Shown one piece after another: positions 1 to 10,794 of a stretch of DNA of 63,831 bases. Origin of the DNA: Mesaphorura yosii (taxonomy: Eukaryota; Arthropoda; Collembola; Poduromorpha; Tullbergiidae). The stretch spans positions 1-63,831 of the forward strand of contig WIXG01000400.1 of NCBI GenBank assembly GCA_009869945.1. The letters are read 5' to 3'. The translations under genes were made by a program, and so were the position numbers. How positions within the stretch are numbered: the first letter of the stretch is position 1; every line of letters begins with the position of its first letter. The notes under the pieces are model-generated. The model saw nothing but the letters and a program-made list of their open reading frames with translations, was not told the origin of the DNA and did no database searches.

Positions 1-129
1 CAGTACGTTTTCTCAGATACCCTTAGCAGGGTCTACGTACCCACCAATCACTTTCAAATTTTGGGTACATGAGCGTACTTTTGGCAAAAAATTGAAGAAA
101 CTCAGGAGAGTTACTCTAATGCATTTCAG

Positions 130-2262
130 ACTGACGATCCGGCAAAAGTTTTCAAAACGTTGAAAGATTTGGTCACATTTGCGGTCAAGCAAGTTGGAAT
201 TGAAGAAGAAGTTCAGCTACTGCTGAATGAAGCTGAGGAAGCGGTGAATGCGTTCCAGAGTGATGCACAACCTTTCGAAATTGAAAGTAAATCCTGCATA
301 ACACGATAACTCAATGAGATTAAAATGAGAAATTTCGAATTGATTAGACGCCCAATACATGCAACCCTCTTCCTTCGAAGATGTTCTCAATTGCGATTGG
401 TTCTCTAAGCTAGAAAATTTGCCATCTCCAATGCAAGTCGATCATGACGTGAGTACTTTATGTTTTCATAATCACCACCAAGAAAGGACTTTAATTATTA
501 TCGTTCATATGTTATAGTACTCTAAGTTCTAATATTCTCGGTTGCAGATTTCGTCGATGCATCAAGTCGTGGAGAAACTCTCCAAGGTTGTAGACCTCTT
601 TCACAGGCACATCATTAACCGATATAAGTCATTCCAAATTTATGAACAGCAACGGAATTGGTCAGACTGTCCAAAGATCTATGACCTACTAACGAGAATG
701 GTTAACCTTGCCCTCCGCTTGTATGCAATATATGTCAACGCAGGAGCGGACATTGCAAATATTGACGGTGTCCTGCTCAATATCTTCAATGATTGCTTTC
801 TCGTCCAAACTCCTCCTCCCCGGTTTATTATTTACAAACCTGACAAGAAACGAGGCCTAGAGGTCGAGTTCCAACATTTACTGAGCGCCTTCTTCACACC
901 AGAGACACCAATCCTTTCATTGGTCGACGAAGATCAAGTAGGATCAGTCTTCTCAAGAGAGGTGGGATCGTATAGCTGTGCACAGGTTACAAATGATTTG
1001 GTCACTGTTGTCGAAGCACGACAAACGGAAGAAGGTCCAACTAGTCTGGCTATTAAGTTCTCAAATGTCAAGATTGGCAACCCACGACCTTGTGGCGGTC
1101 AAGAAGGTGAACCGAAGAAAAAGACTGGCCGTTCGCCCTCGAAAGTAGGGGTGTCTGAGACGAAGTACTGGCCGGTGTGTGAAATGGTTGTTGGCGTACA
1201 TGGATGGAGGTCTGTGAAGGTAACTCCGTAATTCCAGTCAGTTGTTAGCACAGCACATCTTCATGGACTTTTTCATATCTGTAAATTCGAACCAAATTTG
1301 TTTGCGATGTTTTACAGCTCACCAGTCTATCTCTGTCCATAATTATCGGTACCCATACTTGCCAAGGTCCTCTCTCATGGGTAACAATCAGATACGAGAA
1401 CGCTGGGTTTAGTAGAAAGCGGGGCCATTTTATGGCAAAACAGGCATTGCATTATAAAAAGATCCTGAAATCATTCAATCAAGAGAAAATGTCAGAACTT
1501 TGGGAACCATGTTCGGAAATTAACTATCAATGCCTACATGATGCCCTGCTTGAGTAAGCTGCCTGCCGGAACTCATGACAGGCCAAACACAATTTTATTT
1601 ATAATTTTTTTTATTCAGAATTGCCACACCATGTCACCAAACTGTCTCCCTTGAACAGTTGCATAAAGCTAAGATTCCTAGTATGGGAATCACGTTTTAT
1701 GACTTTTCCTACGGACAGTTGGATTTGGCTGTCTCATTTGATGACCTCAAGCAACTCTGGCAAAATGGACTGGTCGTGGGTTGGGTCAAGAGAAATCACA
1801 TGCATTTGCTCCTTCAGCGTTGCCCAATTGGGACGCTTTTGATCAGAGCGGGTCTTTCGCAAAAGGCCATAACAATCACATGGACTTACCAAGGTAAGAA
1901 ATTTAGAAATTAGCAGAAACACCGCCCCGTGAACACTAGAAAATACTATGATAGTTTTTTGCGTTGCGTCAGGTGGTGTAGCTTCTCTGGAACCATTGAA
2001 AAGGAAGGACTTAGAGGAGAAAGGTTTGGTGGAGAGAATCCAACAAATTGCGCCTCGCATCAACCTTTCGTCCATTTACCCGGACTATTCACCGGCAATG
2101 CTATCTTCACCAAATAAAGCTCCACCATCGCCCCCACCATCGCCGCCATTGGAAGATGAACATCTAGCCAATCCCGTCAATCTGATGGCCCGCTCTTACA
2201 CTAAATTGGTGTGCGTGGTCGATGTTGTTTATCCCACTGACCCCGAGCAAGCCCAGCCGTGA
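130..2262 (+). CDS. STAT transcription factor, 3' six exons (5' end outside window)
   Basis: Predicted exons 130-286, 348-448, 548-1219, 1318-1553, 1619-1893 and 1973-2262 join in frame and give 576 residues. STAT proteins are cytoplasmic latent factors that dimerise through SH2-phosphotyrosine contacts and enter the nucleus to bind DNA. The first exons read as the helical coiled-coil region. The exon at 548 carries the start of the DNA-binding domain (FLVQTPPPRFIIYKPDKK, then LAIKFSNVKI). The SH2 domain follows from about 1690 with its phosphate-binding arginine in CPIGTLLIRAG and the strand AITITWTY. After it comes the post-SH2 segment LEPLKRKDLEEKGLVERI, a proline-rich stretch and RSYTKLVCV, whose Tyr (codon 2197-2199) sits where STATs carry the activating phosphotyrosine. 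The sequence is divergent, so it may be a lineage-specific STAT copy. The upstream N-terminal domain is not visible; bases 1-129 may be intron or an earlier exon. AATAAA lies at 2483-2488. Confidence 0.85.
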
Positions 2263-2876
2263 GCGTTGAAGTCAAAAAAATGAATAATTTTTTGTAGTCA
2301 ACCTAGTTGAATAGCGCTCTATCTAGATCAGTAGGATAATTGGGATCTTTCTAGTAAGGATGGTCATCATCAACTTTTTCATCATTGATCATTCTATTAG
2401 TTCTTCTTTCTAGTCACACATGTGAAAGTCATTCCGTTGCCAACTCTTTTTAGCTTGTAATCCTCACTTTCCTCATGGGGTCAATAAAAGTTCGAATTAT
2501 CATCTTCCTGTAAGAAATTTTGTTTCCGGATTTTACGCTCTGAACGACTGGCCTTTCCATTATCAATGTCAATCCCCGGAGGATTACACGCAATGTTTGC
2601 ACTTTCTTGCGGATGACCATCGAGCTCGACTTTGGCGTTTTAATTTCCCTAATGGATTATGAACCACTCCTCAATGAGGGTTTACAATATTTATTCAGTA
2701 ATATCTAAGTCAGTAGTAATTAGCACGTTTTGCTAAGCTTGTACAATGCCACTGCACGATGTAGCGACAACGACAGTCTGTGTCTTTCGTTGTTCTTAGA
2801 TAGTCGCTAAAGATTGCTTGCTGGGCTCCTTGGAAGTACTACAAATCGGCGAATCATAACGATCCCTCTTGCAAAG
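2263..2876. other. STAT 3' UTR and intergenic region upstream of receptor array
   Basis: It holds the presumed STAT 3' UTR with AATAAA at 2483-2488. The rest is AT-rich and I see no further exon. The promoter of the first receptor gene should lie in its right half, but no clear TATA or initiator element stands out. Confidence 0.5.
2483..2488 (+). terminator. Polyadenylation signal, STAT
   Basis: AATAAA hexamer about 220 nt after the STAT stop. It is the first such hexamer on this strand after the gene. Confidence 0.6.
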
Positions 2877-4644
2877 ATGCTAAAGAAACTCAAATCGTTC
2901 AGCCAATCTGCCGGGCACAGAGTAGAATCGCCTTCCATCATGTGTCGTTCCACATCGCTGAATTATCTGAGGCTTTTTATTAACTACGCTTATTTCGCCG
3001 GAATCTCTCCGTTCCGAATGGTTGAAGGCGTATCAAGCTTAACATTGCAAGGTGGTAGACTTGGTCGGGTCAGTGCAGTGGTTCGCCTTGGATGACTGCG
3101 TTCTGAATTAATTCTACTTAAGGTTTCATTTTAGGCGGTTTGTGGCGTTATTCATCTTACAATATTCAGCATGACATTGGCCCAAGCTTATCTAAAGTGG
3201 CCAGAAGCAAAAATAATTGGAAGTCCGTGGCTGCTTTTTCAACACGGGTTGATGCTGTCAATCCTAAGCTATTTCCCTGTCTTCTCGTACCTTCTCTTGA
3301 GACGAAGAAAAAATTGGGCCGCATTCTTCGAATTTTGCAACGGTCAGGGGACCGAGCACGGGTTGGGACTTGCAGATTTTCCTGAGAAACGCCAACCACG
3401 ATGGAATTGGAAGGTAACCATTTAAATACATGCTCGTAATGGGAGTTATGAATTATGACTTATGAAATGATCTTGATCTTATTGTTTGCAGCATGCGTCC
3501 GTGATGCACTTTCTCTTGAGCTCGTCTTACGCGTGTGCGATTATGATGTTGCTCTTCGACGTGCCATTCCTTACTAGTGGTAGCGGATTTTTGCCTAGCG
3601 CTTTTAATTCCAGCGACGAACAAGTGTCCGACGCTGACTCGCCAACGGTAATGCAGCAGCCGTACTTTAACTTGGCTGATTTAATGGAAAACGAGTTGGT
3701 TCGACTCGTCATCGGAAAGATCTCACATGTGTTTGAAGTGTTGGCCATGATTTTGATTGTCTACTTTGAATTCCTTCCGATGGTCTCAGCTCTCACACTT
3801 CGACACATTTCGCTGGAGTTTGAAGATATCATGAATGCCGATAACGTTTCCGAGGACAAAGTCAGTAGCTGCTTAGCATTAGCATAAATTTAACACGGTA
3901 ATTCACGGTTTACCTTCTGTTAAACTATAATTGATATGTATTTCAGATCTTGAGAAGGTATTTCTTCACGCGGGATTTGGTGGATAAGCTCAACGCGAAC
4001 GTTTCTCTCGTCTTGTTCGTCAACTTGTGTATGGGAATCGTGTATTACTCAATGTCTGTTATAATGATGTTTGATTCTGAAGATTGGGGTTCTAAACTTG
4101 TAAGCGCCTACGGCGGATTATTGCATTTGAGCTCTGTCTTTATCGCAGCGAAAGGAAGCAGCCGGGTATGTTGTTCCATACTGACATTCTTTAAGAATGC
4201 ATGCATACATGAATCATAATAATTCCTCGAAATCTGATGAATCTGATGCTGAAGTAATGCGCTTTCTTTGTCAGATAAGCAAAATCAAGAGGTGGATAAT
4301 CGATCGTGAAGACTACGGCAATTTTCTACCAGCATTAGATACATACGCTTTTAACAAAAATCGGAGCCGATTGTTGCTCTATCTCCATATTTGTGATGAA
4401 CCAGTTGGTCTAAAGTGTGGGTCACTTTTCACGGTTACTTATCATTCGGTCGCCACTGTACGCGTAATCTCGTCAATACATGTACGTGGTAATGAAATTC
4501 TCTTCGCATTATTGATGTATTTGTATTTCGCAGGGTTTGGGCTTGCTCGCGACTTACACCATTATTGTATTGCAAATCTATTCTGCTCCGTCAAAGGTCC
4601 CACCTACTTACCAGTTCTTTCAGGTTTCGGGGTCAGGAGCGTAG
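2877..4644 (+). CDS. Gustatory-receptor-like 7TM protein GR-A
   Basis: Exons 2877-3068, 3135-3413, 3492-3860, 3947-4165, 4275-4457 and 4534-4644, all phase 0, encode 450 residues. Insect-type gustatory receptors are seven-helix ligand-gated channels on chemosensory neurons, with an intracellular N-terminus. Several hydrophobic helices are visible (for example FEVLAMILIVYFEFLPMVSA). The last exon opens with GLGLLATYTIIVLQ, which matches the TYhhhhhQ signature of helix 7 in this family. The start at 2877 is the first ATG in the open frame, and the upstream extension has only a TTG. It is most like GR-D, sharing the longer C-terminal tail and the IKRW motif opening exon 5. The ligand cannot be inferred. 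AATAAA is at 4766-4771. Confidence 0.82.
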
Positions 4645-4904
4645 AAAGAAAGCCATCCATCATAATGCCTGCCAGGGGTCTTTTGCACAAAGAATGGAGT
4701 GCACAATTATTATAATGAAGTAGTGAGTAATGAAACGTAAATGTCAATATTTGCTGATCAAATCAAATAAATAATTTTAGAACATCGCTCCATCTTCAAA
4801 CTAATTTATTTAAGCTTCTCATGTCTCCTGCTTGCAAATTCATTGCGCCAAACGAAATATTAACGACGAAGCAAGCTCAAAGAAAATTTAATTCTCCGTA
4901 GGCT

Positions 4905-6675
4905 ATGGCCGAGTCTTTCTCCAGCAATCAGTATCAGCATCAGCCAGCATGGACGAAGCACAATATCGCAAGCACAATCTCGCAGGCACAATCTCGTAAG
5001 CACAAGTTTGAATTATCCATCTTGCCATTGGCGTTAGTGCAAATCTCTCCAAAATTACGCACAGAAATCGAGGCGAAACCTGACACACCGATGACGAAAC
5101 ATCGGAGTTCTGACGCATTTCAGTATTTTCGAATATACTTTCAGTATTTGTACTACTTGGCACTCGCTCCATTCAGATTCAATCAGAATGAATCTGGTTC
5201 TGGTTATGTGATTCATACGAACCGGTTTCAGAAAGTAAGCTCTGAATTCAGTTACTGTTCGTTTACTGAATGGGCTGGCTAACATTACAAATAATCCGTT
5301 TAGGTCCTTTGCAGATGCCTTCACGCCATCGTCACAATTTACGGATTTTACGTATTTCTGACCACACTGCAGGATCCTAGCCTCAGTCCGAGCAGGAATC
5401 CTGAGAGAATATTTACCGGCTACCATGCACTAATGCTGGCTGCATTCACCCCAGTCTGGACGTACGTCATGCATTCCAAGATCGATGATTTCATTAAAAT
5501 TGTGCAAATGTGCACGGATTGGAACATGTTCAAGTACTCGGAACACGGCGCTGTCGTCGCTTGGAATTGGAAGGTACAAACCTGAATTTTATAACTCTAC
5601 CTGTCTATGAATTCCTTTCTGTTGTACATAACCTTTCTTCAGAAAAATGTCGCGACAAATCTGGCCATAATTTGTATCGGTGGTCAGGATATATTCATGA
5701 TTCAAACTGCTGGATACGAAAGCGGCTGTGGCCCCGACTTTGATGTTGGGAAGGTATCATCTCACGAATTCAATTATACAGCAAATACCACAACTGTCCA
5801 AGCCTACACAGACAACTTTTTGATTTGCATACGGTTTGTTTTCACATTTTACTCAATGCTCGTAGCCATTGCGATTGAATGCTTTCCTGGACTGTCGAGT
5901 TTAGTTTTCAGTCACATCTCAAAAGAATTTATCGCAATCTTGGAGAAAGAGGAAGACGATGCAGTTGTAAGTCTCACGCCTCTCGCTTATGTTCTCACAG
6001 GGTGATCCAACAATTCCTTCTGCAGGTCATTCACCATTACAATTACGCCAGGGAAGTCGTTGATTGCATGAACGAAGCAACTGGCTACTTTACTCTTCTG
6101 ATCGTTCTGCTTGGTGTCTCGTACTACGCAAACGGAATTCCCACTCTGCTCGGATGCCACGATCTAATTGGATTTCTGTCGATTTTTGTGTGGTGCATTT
6201 TGCAAACATTCGCTTTGATAATTGCAGCCAACGCTAATCTGCGGGTATGATCGCTGAATCCTGAATCGCTTTCTGATTCTTTCAAATTGAGAGCTAAATA
6301 ATTTCTACTACTATGGGAAATAGATGGAAAAGTTCAAAGTTTGGATAATGGAACGGGTGGGCACCAGCGCTGCTGATAGCATGCGTGGGCATGAAGCTAG
6401 GCCAGCTATTCAATCGCTTGAGGCGAAGGTTGTCCTTCAGTTGCACTACGCACAAGCTTGTGACTATCCGGTTGCGCTCCGAGGTGGTCACCTCTTCCGC
6501 ATTACGTACAGCTCGATTGGAACCGTAAGAGGAAAACATACGAGCTCTCGTATTTCCCCAGGGCTGTCAGCTTAATGTGATCAATAACGCTAATTTGACA
6601 TTCTAGGGTTTGGGACTTTTAGCTACATACGCTATTATTAGAGTACAACTGAAGACCACACCCACCCAATTGTGA
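4905..6675 (+). CDS. Gustatory-receptor-like 7TM protein GR-B
   Basis: Exons 4905-5234, 5304-5573, 5643-5966, 6026-6244, 6324-6524 and 6607-6675, all phase 0, encode 470 residues. The final exon reads GLGLLATYAIIRVQ, the helix-7 signature of gustatory receptors. Exon 4 has exactly 73 codons, as in GR-A and GR-D. Exon 1 is longer than in its neighbours (110 codons) because of an extended hydrophilic N-terminus that contains an imperfect 14-nt tandem repeat (4956-5006). The ORF begins 260 nt after the GR-A stop. It pairs with GR-C by sequence: both have FRF-type exon 1 ends, the exon 4 segment IPTLLGC or IPALFGC, and a short 22-residue last exon. AATAAA is at 6783-6788. Confidence 0.85.
4956..5006 (+). 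repeat. Imperfect 14-nt tandem repeat inside GR-B exon 1
   Basis: Three and a half copies of a unit like aagcacaatctcgc run head to tail (4956-4969, 4970-4983, 4984-4997, then 4998-5006). The copies differ at only one to three bases. The period is not a multiple of three, so the unit is read in changing frames in the predicted coding exon. Confidence 0.8.
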
Positions 6676-6930
6676 AGCGTCGACCAACATCTACGACTTC
6701 CTAACTGGATTGGATTTTGCTTGTAGAAACTATGCACTCTTTGTGAAGAGTGACTGGATAATACTACTCCTCTAATTAATAGAATAAAATTTGTGATATG
6801 AAAAGTCGCAATAACTTCTGTTGATTAAGCACGAGAGTTGGTCAGTTCAGTTACGGGAATTCGTCTTGAGATTTCTGAGAGTGTAGCTGGAATTTGATAT
6901 TTGATCCTGTATCTGTGAATTGACCATAAT

Positions 6931-8425
6931 ATGGTCAATTCAATTTTTCAGACCTTGTCAGTGGCACAATATTCAACCGGACATCATTACCTTCGATCAT
7001 TTTTTAACTACGCTTATTATCTGTGCCTGACACCATGCAGGTTTAGAAAAGACGGATCCGCTTTCACTCTTCACTCGAATCGATTTCAAAAGGCAAACAA
7101 GCTACTTGAACAGTTCCCAATTTTGTTATTTTAACTTACAATTCCTGTAGGTTTCTTGCCGATGTCTTCATCTTCTCGCCATTTTGTTCGGGTTCTACAG
7201 TTTTTACACTCAGGCCTTGGGGACGAATGTTAACCTAAACAAGGAGCCAGGTCTTATTTTCGAAGCGTACACAGCCGTGATACTTGTAATGCACAGCCCA
7301 GTTTGGGTGTTCGCCATGAATTGCAAACAACAACACTTCCTTGGAGTGGTACAAATGTGCAAGACTTGGAAAATAAACCAGCGTGGAAGCGAAAAGGAGA
7401 GAACGAAGGGTTGGACATGGAAGGTAGCCAAGATGGTCAAATTCTTATAGTGCCTGTTATGACAAGTGTTTTATCTTGTCTAGAAGAGTCTGATCTTCCA
7501 CATTCTGATGACTTTTGCCATTGCACAAGATTTGTACTTGATGTATGCCTACGGATATGCAGATCCTTGCAGTGAAGTCACCGAACGTGAAATTGCTGAA
7601 GCTGCACCTCGTAATGGAAGTCTGTCAGGTACGAAGTTCCAAGGCTGGCCAGTGGGCTTTGGCTTAAATATCAGCATTACTACACAATTCGGCTATGGTA
7701 GATTAGCCATTGACTCCGTGACATACTTCGTCTCCGTCTATTCCAATCTCATCCCCGTGTGTAATGAGTGCTTCGCAGCTGTCACCGCATTGACGCTGCG
7801 GCACGTCTCGAGAGAATTCGAAGAAATTCTGCAAATGGAGACGAACCCAGCTGTCGTCATTCGACAGTACAATTACACGAAGCAAATAGTAGAGCAGCTT
7901 AATCAGGCAACTGCCAACCTCCTGCTGCCAACTCTGCTTGGGGGCATTCCATACTTTGCGAACGCCATTCCTGCTCTATTCGGGTGCAATAATTTGATCT
8001 CGTTGATCTCTGTGCTTAATTGGACTGCGTTGCAGACTGCAATTTTGATCATGTCTGCCGAGGCTAATCTCAGGGTAAGAATTACGAGTAAAGCCTTTGA
8101 CAATTCTTCGTGAAAGTATTTATTGACCTATCAGATGAGCAAATTCAAACAATGGATTATGGATCAGGCGTCTAAAAAGGATGGTAGCATTCAATCTATG
8201 CTGTATATGCAATTGCAGTATGCACACGCTGGCGAGCATCCAATTGCGTTAAGAGTGGGCCACGTGATTTACATTACTTATGGCTCCATTGGAACGGTAA
8301 GTTTGGGAAGCCGAATATTGTGCACACAAATTATGCCGATGATTGGATATATGTAGGGCTTGGGACTACTGGCGACATATGCTATTGTGACTATTCAGCT
8401 GAAGGCAACACCTCGTCAATTTTGA
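6931..8425 (+). CDS. Gustatory-receptor-like 7TM protein GR-C, with a lost intron
   Basis: Exons 6931-7092, 7151-7423, 7484-8074, 8135-8296 and 8357-8425 encode 418 residues. The last exon reads GLGLLATYAIVTIQ, the gustatory-receptor helix-7 signature. The large third exon (197 codons) is a fusion of what are exons 3 and 4 in the other three copies. The missing junction falls between 7855 and 7856, and the segment after it is again exactly 73 codons. The first intron appears to use a GC donor: the homologous donor position reads AAG followed by gcaaac, and the acceptor gtag at 7147-7150 is normal. No GT near the end of exon 1 keeps the alignment to GR-B. AATAAA is at 8496-8501. Confidence 0.83.
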
Positions 8426-8951
8426 GCACGAACACAGTGACGCGCGGAAATTAGTTTGCAAGTAAATATAGACTTCAACAGACACTTTAGCTCTGAATAA
8501 AAAGTCACTAAGTGTAATGAGCGCAGACGTTGCAATTTGCAATCTATTTAATCCCATATCGCCACCTCAATTGCGCAATCATCTCACTTAAGTACACAAT
8601 TTGGCAATGGACCAAGAATAAAGTTGAAGTACACCCTATTATTGTTGACATTATCTGGGAATGGTTCAATAATTTAGGCTAACATTTTTACCGCTGGTCT
8701 CACTCCAAGCAATTTGCGTAATTGCTTGAGTTTCTGTTTGCCAAGTTCGGTTTCATTGCACCCATCCAACTTGAAGAGAGTAATCAAGCGTGTGTTCTTT
8801 CGGTTTCAAGGCTACCGTATAAATTTCTGTCTATTGCTATTGTTTTGAAATATTAAAAGCCCTGTGGATGCCATCAAGTCGAGTCCATTTCTCTTCGCAC
8901 ACAGTTTCCCCAAATTCTTGTGCGGACGATCTGGTCATCTGAGGCTAAAAT
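8426..8951. other. Spacer between GR-C and GR-D
   Basis: It contains the GR-C polyadenylation signal (8496-8501) and then about 450 nt of AT-rich sequence. I see no receptor remnant and no other gene. The GR-D promoter presumably lies here. Confidence 0.5.
8496..8501 (+). terminator. Polyadenylation signal, GR-C
   Basis: AATAAA 71 nt after the GR-C stop. Equivalent hexamers follow GR-A (4766-4771) and GR-B (6783-6788) at about 120 and 108 nt. Confidence 0.65.
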
Positions 8952-10672
8952 ATGAAGAATTTCTTTGCAACCAAATTTTTCTCAAGCGTATTTCCGAGCA
9001 CTGATTCACACTATTCCACTTCGTTTCATTTCTTACGCATATTTCTGAAATACACATACTTTTTTGGGGTTTCACCCTTCAGAATTAAGGAAACGTCCAA
9101 TGGATTCCAACTGCACTCACATAAGTTACAAAAGGTAAGTCCAGAAATATTTGCTACATTGCTGGGTGCGCCGTATCTGTCTTGAACATTTTTGCAGGTT
9201 GTCTGCGCGTTGCTGCAGCTGTCAACAATTGCGTTTTCGTTCTATCTCACGTACACAAAGTGGACACAACACAAAATAATACGCAGCCCCTGGCTTCTGT
9301 TCAAGCACGCTCTCATGCTGTCACTTTTAACTTACGTCCCTGTGCTTTCTTATTGTCTTTGGTTCAAACAAGATGTGTGGCTTAACTTTTTCCGCGAATG
9401 CGAACAGCGACCAACCCTAAATTTCGAGCCGAGACGAGGCAATAAATGCAGATGGCAACGAAAGGTAATGTATTGAAGAACTTGGGTGATAACTTCTTCT
9501 ACAAGTTTAGAATTTTCTTCGCAGCACTCAATTCTCGTGCATATTTGGCTTGTCCTTCCAGTCTTACTGGCGCTCTCAAGTGTGATACCAACATTTAACC
9601 AAGATCTTGTGGCGACAAACTCAACTATTGCTTCGATGGAGAAGTCTGGATTTCGATTTCAGAATGAAACAGGGCAGAACGAAGATGCGGGTGCCTCAGA
9701 CCAGTTCCCAAACACAAACTTACTGGGCTGTACAACAGCTCAAAATCTTTGGGCAATGGTTACTTCTATTTTGGAAATCGTACTGAACTTTCTGTGCGTA
9801 TTCTTGGTTTGCTATGCCGAGCAAATACCATCCCTGGCAGCATTGGTACTACGCCATTTTTCCCTGGAGTTCGAAGAGATTCTCGACGACCCCATGTCAA
9901 GTGAGGAATCTGTAAGCTGGCGCTAAAATTCCTTCAGTATGCTTCATCCATGTTAAGATCTGAATTGTTTCATTTGCGGACATTCCAGGTCTTTAGACAC
10001 TACCATCGAGTTAAGAAAATCGGAGACCACTTAAATTCTGCTGTGTCTTCAATGCTCATGGCCAACTTATGCGTGGGAATCGTGTATTACTCGCTGTCAA
10101 TCCTTATGGTTTTTGATTCGGACAACATTGGTACAAAAGTATCCAACTTTCTTGCAGGGGCATTTCAAATTGGTATACTATTTATAGCAGCGGGGTCTAC
10201 AAGCAGGGTAGGAATGACCCATTTACTATATGCATCTGCATATGGCTCTGACCTATTTGTATTTTTTCCCGGTCAGATAAATAAAATTAAAAGATGGATG
10301 ATCGATCATGATAGATATGAGGCCAATAGTCAGGGTATTACCGGCCTCGTTTCGGGGTTTGGGGTGAGAAGTTCAAGCAGCCGAACATTGTTGATGTATT
10401 CATTCGTTTGCGATCAGCCAATCGGTCTAAATTGTGGTTACCTTTTTACAATTACGTACCACTCTCTGGCAACGGTAAGTTGACTGCTAAACATATTTCA
10501 AGCTCCACTGAAGTGAGTGGGGTTGACGAAACCGATAATTTAATTATTAATTTTCAAGGGGTTGGGACTTCTAGCCACATACACCATCATCACGTTGCAG
10601 CTTTATTCTACCCCGTCGATACTACCTCCATCATCAGATTTTTTTTACGATATTTCACAGCCTTCAGAGTAG
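8952..10672 (+). CDS. Gustatory-receptor-like 7TM protein GR-D
   Basis: Exons 8952-9134, 9198-9464, 9525-9911, 9989-10207, 10277-10474 and 10559-10672, all phase 0, encode 455 residues. The last exon reads GLGLLATYTIITLQ, the helix-7 signature of gustatory receptors, followed by a longer cytoplasm-type or external tail as in GR-A. Exon 2 shares the motif SPWLLFKHALMLS with GR-A (SPWLLFQHGLMLS), and exon 4 shares ANLCVGIVYYS with GR-A (VNLCMGIVYYS). GR-D is therefore the closest relative of GR-A although it lies at the opposite end of the array. Its stop is only 122 nt from the convergent stop of the subtilisin gene. Confidence 0.85.
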
Positions 10673-10794
10673 CAATTCGTTCATTGTTCATAAAAAGTCT
10701 CAATTATCATTGTCATAATAGATGTATGAATAGTTCCGAGTAATTTTATTTTATCCATATCTTCATTTGATTTGATTAATTAATTCGTCATTAA

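Noticed and set aside
1734..2075. Minus-strand open frame of 113 codons
   Set aside because: It is the antisense shadow of the STAT SH2 exons and crosses a predicted intron.
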